Assembly: GCA_036584565.1 (NCBI GenBank)
Contig: JAZHDF010000001.1
Coordinates: 1-35,635, forward strand
Reading direction: 5' to 3'
Origin: UBA9337 sp036584565
GTDB taxonomy: Bacteria; Patescibacteriota; Minisyncoccia; Moranbacterales; UBA9337
Length of the DNA stretch: 35,635 bases
The number at the start of each line of letters is the position of its first letter. Within the stretch, counting starts at the first letter, position 1. A program made the translations under genes and the position numbers. This document shows, one piece after another, positions 1 to 8,360 of the stretch. The notes beneath the pieces are model-generated. The model was not told the DNA's origin. It did not search any database and saw only the letters and a list, made by a program, of their open reading frames with translations.

Positions 1-559
1 TTCTGTTTTTTCCCATTTTCAGAGCCACCTCTTCTTGGTTCATTTGAAATTCTTCAATCAATTGCTGGAAAGACTGGGCTTCCTCGATTGGATTAAGATT
101 GTGTCGCTGGATATTTTCAACAATTGCCAATTCCAATTTTTCTTTCTCCTTAACGTCTTTGACAATTACCGGCACTTTTTCCAACATAGCCAACTTGGAA
201 GCTTGCAAGCGCCTCTCTCCGGCAATTAGTTCGTAATCGTCTCCTTTTTTGGTAACCACCAACGGTTGCAAAATTCCATGTTCTTTAATTGAATCGGCCA
301 ATTCCTTAAGTTTACCCTGATCAAAATCGGTTCTGGGTTGATAAGGGTTGACTTTTATTTTGTCCAACTCCACCTCCAGGACCCCCTGTGTCGAACCTTT
401 TATTTCATTCTTTTTTTCCGACGGCTGCTCATCACCGCTATCCAAACTTTTAACTTTGGAAAAATCAAAATCGGTTTTAATCTGATTATCGTCTCGACTA
501 ATTTTTTTTTGCGGAATCAAGGATGAAAGTCCTCTTCCTAAACCATAATTTTGACCCAT
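1..559 (-). CDS. parB: Chromosome-partitioning protein ParB, N-terminal part (cut by window edge)
   Basis: ParB loads at parS sites near the origin and works with ParA to segregate the chromosome. The frame opens with ATG at 557-559 (MGQNYGLGRGLSSLIPQ, the usual ParB opening) and is still open at base 1, giving 186 codons. Visible parts are the N-terminal ParA-stimulating stretch; the ParB/Srx domain with the CTP-binding GERRLQA box at about residues 114-120; the ENIQRHNLNPIEEA box at about 148-161; and the start of the HTH region (MNQEEVALKMGKN). The C-terminal dimerisation part lies outside the window. It follows parA on the same strand after an 81-base AT-rich gap that holds no other gene, so the two are probably cotranscribed. 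A nearby origin is inference; no parS site was found. Confidence 0.93.
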   Translation of the reverse strand, partial: MGQNYGLGRGLSSLIPQKKISRDDNQIKTDFDFSKVKSLDSGDEQPSEKKNEIKGSTQGVLEVELDKIKVNPYQPRTDFDQGKLKELADSIKEHGILQPLVVTKKGDDYELIAGERRLQASKLAMLEKVPVIVKDVKEKEKLELAIVENIQRHNLNPIEEAQSFQQLIEEFQMNQEEVALKMGKNR

Positions 560-640
560 TTTTTTATTTCAAAAATATTTCAGTTTTTTTCGATCTTAAA
601 TCTGAATTATTTTTATTTTATTTTATTTTTTATTAATCTT

Positions 641-1426
641 CTACAATTTTATATCTTGATATTTTTCATCCATCTCAATTATCTCTCGAGCGACATTTTT
701 ATAAGCCCTGGCACCCTTGGAAAAGGCATCAAAACTCAAAATCGATTTACCAAAACTCGGCGCCTCCGCCAACCGCACACTCCTGGGAATAACCCCCTCA
801 AAAACATGTCCCGGAAAATGCTCCCTTACTTCCTTGACTACCTGACGCGCCAAACGATTGCGCCGATCATACATCGTAAGCAAAACTCCTTTTATTTTTA
901 AATCCGGTTGAATATTTTCTTTAACCAGGCTGATGGTTTCCAGGAGCTGGCTCAATCCCTCCAAGGCATAGTATTCGGTTTGGACCGGAATAATTATCTC
1001 GTCGCTGGCCACCAAACCGTTTATCGTCAAAAGTCCCAAACTTGGAGGACTATCGATTATAATATAATCATAATCGGTTCTTATTTGTCTCAAAGTATTA
1101 TATAATTTAAATTCGCGATTATCCATATGGATCATCTCGATCTCCGCCCCGGCCAAATCCTGAGAGGCGGGCAAAATATCAAAATCCAAAGATCGTTTGT
1201 GTAAAATTATCTCTCGCGGATGTTTGCCCAAAATCATCGCCTGATAAAGATCCCCGCTCAACTCGCCGATATTAACCCCTAAACCGGAAGAAGCGTTACC
1301 CTGAGGATCCAGATCAACCAAAAGAACCCGCTTACCCATACTGGCTAGATAAGTGGTTAAATTGACGGAAGAAGTGGTTTTACCCACTCCGCCTTTTTGA
1401 TTGACTAAAGAAATTATTTTTGCCAT
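641..1426 (-). CDS. parA: Chromosome-partitioning ATPase ParA/Soj
   Basis: This is a ParA/MinD-family deviant Walker ATPase that drives ParB-dependent chromosome segregation. The 261-residue length is typical of chromosomal Soj. The deviant Walker A is KGGVGKTT at about residues 11-18. DLDPQGN at about 39-45 is the Walker A' region, and the Walker B-like segment is YIIIDSPPSLG near residue 123. The C-terminal half carries GVLLTMYDRR and VIPRSVRLAEAPSFG, both typical of Soj. ATG at 1424-1426 is the natural start because it puts the P-loop next to the N-terminus. A TATAAT box lies only 10 bases upstream, so the mRNA may be almost leaderless. ParB follows downstream. Confidence 0.96.
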   Translation of the reverse strand: MAKIISLVNQKGGVGKTTSSVNLTTYLASMGKRVLLVDLDPQGNASSGLGVNIGELSGDLYQAMILGKHPREIILHKRSLDFDILPASQDLAGAEIEMIHMDNREFKLYNTLRQIRTDYDYIIIDSPPSLGLLTINGLVASDEIIIPVQTEYYALEGLSQLLETISLVKENIQPDLKIKGVLLTMYDRRNRLARQVVKEVREHFPGHVFEGVIPRSVRLAEAPSFGKSILSFDAFSKGARAYKNVAREIIEMDEKYQDIKL

Positions 1427-1436
1427 AATTAACTAT

Positions 1437-1465
1437 ATTATAGCTTTTTTTAAAAAATTTGAAAA
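1437..1465 (-). promoter_or_regulatory. Possible parA promoter
   Basis: On the minus strand a perfect -10 hexamer TATAAT (1437-1442) sits just upstream of the parA ATG. The matching -35 position (1460-1465, 17-base spacer) reads TTTTCA, a poor match. If used, the transcript would start within a few bases of the start codon. Confidence 0.35.
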
Positions 1466-1482
1466 GGGGTTGATATTTATTA

Positions 1483-1511
1483 TTGACTTTGTTTAAAAAA
1501 AATAATATTCT
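1483..1511 (+). promoter_or_regulatory. Sigma70-type promoter of tRNA-Leu
   Basis: TTGACT (1483-1488), a 17-base spacer and TATTCT (1506-1511) lie on the plus strand. The first base of the mature tRNA is 20 bases downstream. Spacing and position fit a housekeeping promoter for the tRNA, which is the only plus-strand gene in this part of the window. Confidence 0.6.
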
Positions 1512-1530
1512 AAGAGAGTTGAAGAAATAA

Positions 1531-1613
1531 GCCCGGATGGCGAAATTGGTAGACGCGCACGACTCAAAATCGTGTGGATCTAATCCATGAGAGTTCGAGT
1601 CTCTCTCCGGGCA
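1531..1613 (+). tRNA. tRNA-Leu (anticodon CAA)
   Basis: The acceptor strands GCCCGGA (1531-1537) and TCCGGGC (1606-1612) pair fully, with discriminator A at 1613. The anticodon stem CACGA/TCGTG encloses the loop CTCAAAA, giving anticodon CAA at 1565-1567, which reads UUG. A long variable arm marks a class II tRNA (Leu), and the T arm GAGAG-TTCGAGT-CTCTC is intact. The following bases are CAC rather than CCA, so the CCA end is apparently added after transcription. It faces against its neighbours and has its own promoter and terminator. Confidence 0.96.
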
Positions 1614-1620
1614 CACCGAA

Positions 1621-1645
1621 AAAGAATCCAATGATTCTTTTTTTT
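1621..1645 (+). terminator. Rho-independent terminator after tRNA-Leu, probably bidirectional
   Basis: AAAGAATC (1621-1628), loop CAAT, GATTCTTT (1633-1640) and a T run form a hairpin just after the tRNA. The A run on its 5' side gives a T run on the other strand. The same hairpin could therefore also stop folD transcripts arriving from the right, and it overlaps the folD stop codon. Confidence 0.7.
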
Positions 1646-2483
1646 ATTTTACTCCCGCCAAAAAAGTGTTTTCCAAAAGACAAGCCACTGTCATCGGTCC
1701 CACTCCGCCGGGAACCGGAGAAATAAAAGCATCAAAATTTTCAAAAGATTCGACATCGACATCCCCCCTCACTTTTCCATCAACCTTTATTATCCCGCCG
1801 TCAACTACAATCGCCCCCGTTTTAACCATCGAACTGTTCAAAATATTCGCCACTCCGCAAGCCGTCACCAATACATCGGCTTTTTTTATTTTTTCCAGAT
1901 TATTTTTCAAATCGTCTTTAAGCACATATTCTCCTTGAATACTCAATTTACCTAAGGCTCTTTGCATAACTCTGCCAAAATCATCCGAATTGCAAATAAT
2001 TACGCCCTCTCGAATACCGGTTAAATTGTTTTCTTTTATCGCAAACTCTATCATTCTGAAAATGGCTTTGGGGAAAACGGGAAAAATTTCACATTCTTCC
2101 TTGCCATAAAAAAGGTTTTGATTCTCATCGCAAAAACCGTCCACATCTTTTTCCAAATCTATTAAATTTACAATCAATTTTTTATTCCATCCTTGAGGCA
2201 AAGGCAATTGAACGATTATTCCGCTTACCTCCCTATCTTTGTTTAATTCTTTTATTTTATCCAAAACCGTCTTTTCTTCAACATCACTGTTATAATAAAA
2301 AAGGCGGAAATTCATTCCGATTTTCTCGGCCGCCTTTTTTTTAAGACCGACATAAATTTTTGAAGCCTGGTCTTCGCCAATCAAAATAACCGCCAAGGTC
2401 GGCTTGATTTTTAATTCGCTTATTTTATTTTTTAAGTCCTCTAAGATAATATCGGCAACCTGGTGACCTTTTATCAATTTCAT
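1644..2483 (-). CDS. folD: Bifunctional methylenetetrahydrofolate dehydrogenase/cyclohydrolase FolD
   Basis: FolD interconverts 5,10-methylene-THF and 10-formyl-THF in one-carbon metabolism. The ATG at 2483 gives 279 residues, close to the family norm. An upstream TTG at 2519 is rejected because it would fall at the predicted transcription start. Catalytic landmarks are present: SKIYVGLKKKAAEKIG (the Tyr and Lys of the active site), VQLPLPQ, KDVDGF and the C-terminal SPVPGGVGPMTVACLLENT. What is odd is the dinucleotide-binding loop: the family's G-R-S-x-x-V-G-x-P is here CNSDDFGRVM at about residues 172-181, so cofactor use may be altered. It has its own predicted promoter and follows the recA terminator. 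Confidence 0.9.
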   Translation of the reverse strand: MKLIKGHQVADIILEDLKNKISELKIKPTLAVILIGEDQASKIYVGLKKKAAEKIGMNFRLFYYNSDVEEKTVLDKIKELNKDREVSGIIVQLPLPQGWNKKLIVNLIDLEKDVDGFCDENQNLFYGKEECEIFPVFPKAIFRMIEFAIKENNLTGIREGVIICNSDDFGRVMQRALGKLSIQGEYVLKDDLKNNLEKIKKADVLVTACGVANILNSSMVKTGAIVVDGGIIKVDGKVRGDVDVESFENFDAFISPVPGGVGPMTVACLLENTFLAGVK

Positions 2484-2523
2484 AAACAATGCCAAATCAA
2501 AATTAAAAAATTCAAACAAACTA

Positions 2524-2553
2524 ATTTTAACCCGAATTAAAACAAAAAATCAA
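2524..2553 (-). promoter_or_regulatory. Predicted folD promoter
   Basis: On the minus strand TTGATT (2548-2553), an 18-base spacer and TAAAAT (2524-2529) lie between the recA terminator and folD. The implied start near 2517 leaves a leader of about 34 bases before the chosen ATG. Confidence 0.5.
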
Positions 2554-2572
2554 CCCCAAAAATTTTAAAAAA

Positions 2573-2594
2573 TCCGACTCGGCAAAGAGTCGGA
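2573..2594 (-). terminator. Rho-independent terminator of recA
   Basis: A perfect 8-bp stem TCCGACTC/GAGTCGGA with a 6-base loop is followed on the minus strand by TTTTTT. It starts 18 bases after the recA stop, in the right place and direction to end the recA transcript. Confidence 0.85.
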
Positions 2595-2612
2595 TAAAAA
2601 ATATTTTTTAAT

Positions 2613-3644
2613 CTATTCCTGTTTCATCGCCACCTTTAAAACCGCTTTTTCGATAGTGTTAAAAACTTTCGGATTTTCCTTCAAAAAAGTTTTGGCCTTT
2701 TCTCGACCGGTTCCAAGCTTCTCCTCACCGAAAGAATAAGAGTTTCCGGACTTCTTAACCACTTCCAATTTAACTCCCGTGTCCAGCAAATCTCCCGAGC
2801 GGGAAATTCCTTCATTATACATAATATCGAATTCGGAAGTTTGAAAAGGAGGAGCCACTTTATTTTTAACCACTTTTACCTTGACTCGATTACCCACCAC
2901 TTGCTCTCCCGATTTTATTTGGGCGCTTCTTCTGACCTCGATACGCACCGAAGAATAAAATTTCAAAGCCTGACCACCGGAAGTGGTTTCCGGATTACCG
3001 AACATCACTCCGATTTTCATTCGTATCTGATTGATAAAAATGACCACTGTATTGGATTTGGAAACAATCGGGGTAAGTTTTCTAAGTGCTTGAGACATCA
3101 ATCTGGCTTGCCGACCGACATGTTGATCACCCATTTCTCCTTCAATCTCGGCTCTGGGAACCAAAGCCGCCACCGAATCAACCACGATCAAATCAACAGC
3201 ATTGCTTCGCACCAAGGTTTCCACAATATCCAAGGCCTGCTCCCCGGCATCCGGCTGAGAAATTAAAAGTTCATCGATATTTACTCCGATTCTCTTGGCG
3301 TATTCGGGATCCATGGCATGCTCGGCATCTACAAAGGCCACTGTTCCTCCGGCTTTTTGAGCATTAGATGCTATATGCAAGGACAAGGTTGTCTTACCGG
3401 ATGACTCCGGTCCGTAAATCTCAATTATTCTTCCTCGGGGCACGCCTCCGATACCCAAAGCGATATCGAGAGAAATCGAACCGGTGGGAATCGAAGCGAC
3501 ATCCACCCTCTTAACCTCCCCCAATTTCATAATCATTCCTTCTCCGAATTTCTGTCGAATCTCATCTACCACACTGTTAATTTTTTGCATCTTTGCGCCT
3601 CCTACTTTTTCCTCCTCCTCTTTTACTTTCTTTTTTATTGCCAT
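2613..3644 (-). CDS. recA: Recombinase RecA
   Basis: RecA forms ATP-dependent filaments on single-stranded DNA for homologous recombination and SOS induction. The 343 residues show Walker A GPESSGKTT (about 79-87), VDAEHAMDPEYA, the Walker B strand LIVVDSVAALVP, the loop L1 region and FINQIRMKIGVMFGNPETTSGG (loop L2). The first 20 or so residues are a Lys/Glu-rich extension (MAIKKKVKEEEEK), and the acidic C-terminal tail found in proteobacterial RecA is missing. No LexA-like box was recognised upstream. It has its own promoter and terminator, so it is probably monocistronic. Confidence 0.98.
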   Translation of the reverse strand: MAIKKKVKEEEEKVGGAKMQKINSVVDEIRQKFGEGMIMKLGEVKRVDVASIPTGSISLDIALGIGGVPRGRIIEIYGPESSGKTTLSLHIASNAQKAGGTVAFVDAEHAMDPEYAKRIGVNIDELLISQPDAGEQALDIVETLVRSNAVDLIVVDSVAALVPRAEIEGEMGDQHVGRQARLMSQALRKLTPIVSKSNTVVIFINQIRMKIGVMFGNPETTSGGQALKFYSSVRIEVRRSAQIKSGEQVVGNRVKVKVVKNKVAPPFQTSEFDIMYNEGISRSGDLLDTGVKLEVVKKSGNSYSFGEEKLGTGREKAKTFLKENPKVFNTIEKAVLKVAMKQE

Positions 3645-3703
3645 ATTTTTTTAGTTTATCGACCTTGACGGTTTCCCGGCACCGGTCACTATTTATCTTC
3701 TTA

Positions 3704-3732
3704 ATTTTAAATCATTTTTTGATAAATTCCAA
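3704..3732 (-). promoter_or_regulatory. Predicted recA promoter
   Basis: TTGGAA (3727-3732), exactly 17 bases, then TAAAAT (3704-3709) on the minus strand. The implied start near 3697 gives an untranslated leader of about 50 bases. The same TAAAAT -10 form recurs upstream of folD and at 11216-11221. Confidence 0.55.
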
Positions 3733-3778
3733 CACCTCGCGAATAAATGCCGAAAAAAATTTCCCAACCCCATGAAAT

Positions 3779-4657
3779 TTAATCTTTCTTTTTCTTTTCA
3801 TCCTTTTTTTCCTCCTTGACGGTCTCGACTCCTAAAACCTCGCTTTGCAACTCTGTTTCTTGCGTTTCCGGATTATCATCATCAGATCCTATTGATGATT
3901 CATTCTCCCCTTCTTCGTTTGAATCACTCTCGGCCTGAGAGGATTCGGGATTTTCTTCAGTTGGCTGGAATTCCTCCGGTTTATTGTATCGGCCTTCCAC
4001 CGAAACCGATTCAATTGCCTCTTTGTTAAACTGATTAACACTTCTTACTGTTATAATATTTACCCCTTCTTTTAAAATTATGTTTTCACTAAAAAAACCT
4101 TCCTCATCCACCAAAACCGGTTGGTTGTTTATAAACAAATTATTGCCAATATCGGTTCGCCCCTTAATTACCACGCTACTCTCTTCAATTATTGAATTAT
4201 TGGTCGGATTCAAAATTACCAATTCCGGATTAGAAATAAAATTATTTAAATTATAATAAAGATAAAAAAGTAATCCCAAGAAAAATAAAGAAATAAAGAC
4301 TATCGATAAAATTTTAGGATTTATGGAAAACTTCGATAAATTTATTTGTTTTGATCCGTTATCTTTTTTTTTATCACCGGCGATATTATTTTGAATTCTT
4401 CTTTCCTTAATAAAGGATTTTATCAAATAATCTTCATTTACACCCACATACTCGGCGAAACTCTTTAAAAAACCTCTCACATAAACATCGGCCGGCAAAC
4501 TATTATAATCTCCGTTTTCCAACTTTTCCAAATATTCCAATTGAATTTTAGTATTTTTGGCTATCTCCGAAAGTGTAATTCTTTTCTCATTTCTAACCCT
4601 TCTCATTTTCTCACCCAAAGTCAGAGATTGAATTTTTTTTATCTTAAAACCGTTCAT
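3779..4657 (-). CDS. RodZ-like HTH membrane protein with extracytoplasmic Ig-like domain
   Basis: RodZ-type proteins link cytoplasmic MreB to the cell-wall elongation machinery. The N-terminal part (about residues 12-85) is a Cro/C1-type HTH (LGEKMRRVRNEKRITLSEIA) continuing into the RodZ pattern LPADVYVRGFLKSFAEYVG. One membrane helix follows (about 115-137, ILSIVFISLFFLGLLFYLYY). Then comes a beta-rich outer domain (about 143-225) beginning ELVILNPTNNSIIEESSVVIKG, which resembles bacterial Ig-like/glucodextranase-B-type folds. The tail is acidic and Ser-rich, ending in a Lys run. MreB itself is at 23447-24454 in the same window. ftsK lies 17 bases upstream on the same strand. Confidence 0.8.
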   Translation of the reverse strand: MNGFKIKKIQSLTLGEKMRRVRNEKRITLSEIAKNTKIQLEYLEKLENGDYNSLPADVYVRGFLKSFAEYVGVNEDYLIKSFIKERRIQNNIAGDKKKDNGSKQINLSKFSINPKILSIVFISLFFLGLLFYLYYNLNNFISNPELVILNPTNNSIIEESSVVIKGRTDIGNNLFINNQPVLVDEEGFFSENIILKEGVNIITVRSVNQFNKEAIESVSVEGRYNKPEEFQPTEENPESSQAESDSNEEGENESSIGSDDDNPETQETELQSEVLGVETVKEEKKDEKKKKD

Positions 4658-4674
4658 AAAATTTTACTAAAAAC

Positions 4675-7122
4675 TTAAATCTGCCATTTATCTCTATCTT
4701 CTTGAGTCACCTCTTCACTCTTGGAAGATGATTCTTCGATATCCCCCTCATTTTTATCCACCAAAACATCTCTGGGTTTAGCACCCTCGCCCGGACCGAC
4801 TATACCGTCTTTTTCCAAGTAATCCAATAAGCGGGCCGCCCGAGTATAGCCGATTCTAAATTTACGCTGAAAAAGAGAGGCTGAGGCTCTTCTACCCTCC
4901 AGCACAAACTCTTTAACTTCCTCATAAAGACTGTCTTCCGTATCTCCATCACCTTCAATCGAAAAATCAACTTGATTAAAATCAGATTCACTTTTTTCGT
5001 CTTTATCGAGAGAGATTGTATTGAAATCATCTTCTTTGGTGTCTTGTTTACTTTCTTGATTTTGCTTTTCTTGATCGATAATATAATTAACCACTCTTTT
5101 AACTTCATTTTCAGAAACAAATGAATTTTGCAATCGAACCGGCTTGGAGGCACTAGACCCCAAAAATAATAAATCTCCTTTTCCCAAAAGCTTTTCCGCT
5201 CCCGGAGTATCAATGATAGTCCTTGAATCGATATAATTATTTACATGTAAAGCAATTTTATTGGTAATATTGGCTTTTATTATCCCGGTAATAATATTGG
5301 CGCTCGGTCTCTGGGTGGAAATAATTAAATGGATTCCTACCGCTCTTGCTTTTTGAGCCAGTCTGGCGATAACAACTTCCACATCCTTTCCTTGAGACAT
5401 CATTAACTCCGCCAATTCATCTATAACTATTACAATGGAAGGCATTTTTACCAAATCCTCCTCGGTACTCTCTCCGGTATCGGGATCAATTACAGTTCTT
5501 TTAAGGCCGTTTTCCACCTCTTCATTATAAGAATCCAAATCTCGAGTTCCTATCGACTCTAAAAGCTTATACCGACGCTCCATTTCTTGAACCGCCCAAC
5601 GGAGAGCATTAACCACCTTTTTATTGTCAGTAATCACATCCGTAATTAAATGCGGAATTTTATTATAAAGAGACAATTCCACCCTTTTGGGGTCAACCAA
5701 AATCATTTTTAGGTCTTCCGGCGAATTTTTAAAAAGCAACGATAATATAATTGAATTAACACAAACACTTTTTCCTGTCCCGGTAGCGCCGGCAATTAAA
5801 AGGTGGGGCATATCACCCAAATCGGCCACTACAAATTTACCCTCGACATTCTTTCCCAAAGCCAAGGCCAATTTGGAATTATTCTTTCTAAACTCTTCGC
5901 TTTCAAGCGCTTCCTTCAGTCTTACTTTAATCGGCTTCTTATTAGGAACCTCTATCCCAATCAATGATTTTCCGGGAATGGGAGCTTCAATCCTAATAGG
6001 ATGAGCGGCTAGAGCTAGGGATAAATCATCTCCAAAAGAAACGATTTTACTAAGTTTCACTCCGACAGCCGGACGAAAACTGTACTGTGTTACAGATGGA
6101 CCGGTGATGTAGCCGCTAAACTCCAATTCTATCCCAAAATTTGCAAAGGCGTCCTTAATAATATCGATTCTCTCCTCTATATTCCCACCGTCGGCTTCTC
6201 CGTCGTAGTCATCCAATAAAGTTAAAGACGGTAAAATCCAATTCGAAGATGATGTATTTTTTCTCTTCTTCTTTGAAGAAGGTTTCTCTATTTTATCAAA
6301 AGAAACATTTTTAATATTATCCACCTCGGCCTCCTTTGATTCTTCCCCATTGCCATCCGACTCTCCTTCGTCTTCCCTTTTGGAACCGGAGTCATCTTCA
6401 ATAAATTGAACGTTTTTTATATTAAGTTCCAGATCGGTTTTTTTTGTTTTTTCATTCTCATCGGACTGAGAATTTTCTTCATCACCAGAAGCAACTTCCA
6501 AATTTAATTTATCTTCGATCTCTATATTGCTTATGTTATCTTCAGTTGAATTAACAGTTTTTTCCTTCCTTAATTTCTTTAAAATATCCAATAAAATTTC
6601 TACAATCGAGAAGTTAAAAGCCACCATTATTCCAATTGCCAGAAATGAGATCAAGAATATAACTCCGACTATCTTGCCGGTCAATTTAATCAAACTCCAA
6701 GCAATCAAAAAACCGATATAGCCTCCGCCTTCTCCGTTTTTGGCCACCTCAAGCAAAATGTCTTGGTCATAAAAAATATGAAAAAATCCCAATAAGCTAA
6801 AAAAAGCGAGAATTAAACCGGCAATTTTTACCACGTAAATAACGGTTCTTTTTTTAAAGAGCAAAATAACCATCGCCAGCAGCAAGGCCAACGGAAGCAA
6901 CCATTTACCCCAGCCAAAAACAATTCCGGCAATCTTATTTAAAAAAATTCCAAAAGCTCCGCCGGCGCCGAAGAAACCGAAAGTAAATATCAGGGCAAAT
7001 AAAAATAAAAGTACCACAATAATTCCTCGCTTGACACTATTTTTCAAATTTAAGCCAAACTCTATTTTTTTTTCTTGATTTTCCTCTCTTATATCTTTAT
7101 TTTCTTTTGTTTTTTTTGACAT
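4675..7122 (-). CDS. ftsK: DNA translocase FtsK/SpoIIIE
   Basis: FtsK pumps chromosomal DNA through the closing septum and helps resolve dimers. The ATG at 7122 gives 815 residues; the longer TTG start at 7161 would overlap the preceding gene and adds only a Lys/Asn-rich stretch. Four or so N-terminal membrane helices are followed by a long acidic linker. Then come the alpha/beta motor with Walker A GATGTGKSV and Walker B IVIVIDELAELMM, and a C-terminal gamma winged helix (EGRRASASLFQRKFRIGYTR) that reads KOPS in other bacteria. It sits between the HtrA-like gene and the RodZ-like gene in one probable operon. A Xer-type recombinase, FtsK's usual partner, is encoded at 24493-25314. Confidence 0.96.
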   Translation of the reverse strand: MSKKTKENKDIREENQEKKIEFGLNLKNSVKRGIIVVLLFLFALIFTFGFFGAGGAFGIFLNKIAGIVFGWGKWLLPLALLLAMVILLFKKRTVIYVVKIAGLILAFFSLLGFFHIFYDQDILLEVAKNGEGGGYIGFLIAWSLIKLTGKIVGVIFLISFLAIGIMVAFNFSIVEILLDILKKLRKEKTVNSTEDNISNIEIEDKLNLEVASGDEENSQSDENEKTKKTDLELNIKNVQFIEDDSGSKREDEGESDGNGEESKEAEVDNIKNVSFDKIEKPSSKKKRKNTSSSNWILPSLTLLDDYDGEADGGNIEERIDIIKDAFANFGIELEFSGYITGPSVTQYSFRPAVGVKLSKIVSFGDDLSLALAAHPIRIEAPIPGKSLIGIEVPNKKPIKVRLKEALESEEFRKNNSKLALALGKNVEGKFVVADLGDMPHLLIAGATGTGKSVCVNSIILSLLFKNSPEDLKMILVDPKRVELSLYNKIPHLITDVITDNKKVVNALRWAVQEMERRYKLLESIGTRDLDSYNEEVENGLKRTVIDPDTGESTEEDLVKMPSIVIVIDELAELMMSQGKDVEVVIARLAQKARAVGIHLIISTQRPSANIITGIIKANITNKIALHVNNYIDSRTIIDTPGAEKLLGKGDLLFLGSSASKPVRLQNSFVSENEVKRVVNYIIDQEKQNQESKQDTKEDDFNTISLDKDEKSESDFNQVDFSIEGDGDTEDSLYEEVKEFVLEGRRASASLFQRKFRIGYTRAARLLDYLEKDGIVGPGEGAKPRDVLVDKNEGDIEESSSKSEEVTQEDRDKWQI

Positions 7123-7150
7123 AATCCGTTTTTTATTATTTTTGGATTTT

Positions 7151-8329
7151 TTAGAATTCAACAGTTAGCTCGATTTCTTCATCCCCCCGTAAAACTTTCA
7201 AAACTGCCGTAGAATCTTTTTCATACTGACTGATAAAATTTGAAAGAGGGTGAGCGGAATCAATTTCGTTTCCGTCGATTGACATTATAATGTCGCCTAT
7301 TTTTAGACCGGCTTTTTCCGCCGAACTTTCGGCGATAACCGCCAACCCCTGCTTGCCGGTAGCCGAATAAATCAAAGCTCCCCGCTCAACCTTTAGATCT
7401 TTTAAAATCTTGTAATAAGCGTCTAGAGACAAATAATAAATTCCTAATCGGGCTGTTTTATCCAATCGATTTTCGCTTATTTTTTGCATCGAATCTTTGA
7501 CAACATTAATAGGAATCTGAAAAAATTGCTTCTCTCCGCCTTTATTTATAAAAATGCTAATTCCCAAAAGTTCACCGCTATAATTAATAATCGGACCGCC
7601 GGCATAATCCTCTCCTCCGACAAAGTCCACCCGTAAAACCCCTTGCAATTTCTCCGAAGAGGCAATTTCGGTTCCGGTCAAGCTAAATTTTTCATCAAAA
7701 CCGCTCAAAACCCCGTCTGAAAGATAAATTTTTTGCGAACCGGAAATTTCTCCTATTATTACCACTCTCTTGCCGAAATTAACAGTGCTTGAATCAGCCA
7801 TCGGCATGGTTGTAAAATTGGATCCTTCCGCCTTCAAAAAAGCCAGGTCGGTGAAATCGTCCACACCCAGAAGTTTGGCCTCCAAAACATTACCTCCGTA
7901 AGTCAAAATTTTATACTCGGCAGCCTCTTCAATAATATTGAAACGGCTGGTTACAATCAATCCGTCATTGGTTAAAATTGTTCCCGCGCCGCTTTTTCCT
8001 TGCTGAAATTTTTCTCTTTCGCCCATAGCTAAACTCTTTTGAACAGTCTTGTTCTCCGCCTCGACAGAAAAAGAAAAAACATCAACCACTGCATAGATAG
8101 CGTTTGAAGAAACTTCCGTTACCGAATCGCTCTCTCTAACCAAAACTCTTTCGGTTTTATTTATAATAGTCGTACTCTTGTCATCGTTTTCAAATATTCC
8201 CATTTTGGCAAAAAAATCATTCCTAATCAAAATTGGAGTTAAATACCGGCCAAAAAAAAGACTGCCGATCCAACCGAAAGTCATTACAATAATCAAAATC
8301 GCAAACGCTTTTAAAATCTTTTTTTTCAT
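7151..8329 (-). CDS. HtrA/DegP-like protein with PDZ domain, catalytic His and Ser lost (pseudoprotease)
   Basis: The ATG at 8329 gives 392 residues; a TTG three codons earlier is less likely. Order: an N-terminal signal anchor (about 5-27, AFAILIIVMTFGWIGSLFF), a trypsin-like S1C domain (about 75-260) and one PDZ domain (about 295-392, with SSAEKAGLKIGDIIMSIDGNEI). In active HtrA the triad sits in TNNHVV, TDLAVL and GNSGGP. Here the matching strings are TSRFNI (His replaced by Phe, about residue 130), TDLAFL (Asp kept, about 161) and DYAGGP (Ser replaced by Ala, about 243). The fold therefore looks intact while proteolysis should be absent. A binding or scaffold role at the envelope is inference. 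It lies directly upstream of ftsK. Confidence 0.85.
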   Translation of the reverse strand: MKKKILKAFAILIIVMTFGWIGSLFFGRYLTPILIRNDFFAKMGIFENDDKSTTIINKTERVLVRESDSVTEVSSNAIYAVVDVFSFSVEAENKTVQKSLAMGEREKFQQGKSGAGTILTNDGLIVTSRFNIIEEAAEYKILTYGGNVLEAKLLGVDDFTDLAFLKAEGSNFTTMPMADSSTVNFGKRVVIIGEISGSQKIYLSDGVLSGFDEKFSLTGTEIASSEKLQGVLRVDFVGGEDYAGGPIINYSGELLGISIFINKGGEKQFFQIPINVVKDSMQKISENRLDKTARLGIYYLSLDAYYKILKDLKVERGALIYSATGKQGLAVIAESSAEKAGLKIGDIIMSIDGNEIDSAHPLSNFISQYEKDSTAVLKVLRGDEEIELTVEF

Positions 8330-8360
8330 AATAAGCAATTAAACTTTAAACAAATTAAAA

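Noticed and set aside
1380..1631. 83-codon minus-strand frame with CPERDSNSHGLDPHDFESCAS
   Set aside because: It is the antisense reading of tRNA-Leu, a well-known spurious protein, and overlaps the parA start.
3700..3778. Short open minus-strand stretch reading ...GKFFSAFIREVLEFIKK before the recA promoter
   Set aside because: Looks protein-like but has no ATG, GTG or TTG start in frame after the RodZ-like gene, and it overlaps the predicted recA promoter. It could be the trace of a frameshift extension of the RodZ-like gene, but nothing supports that.
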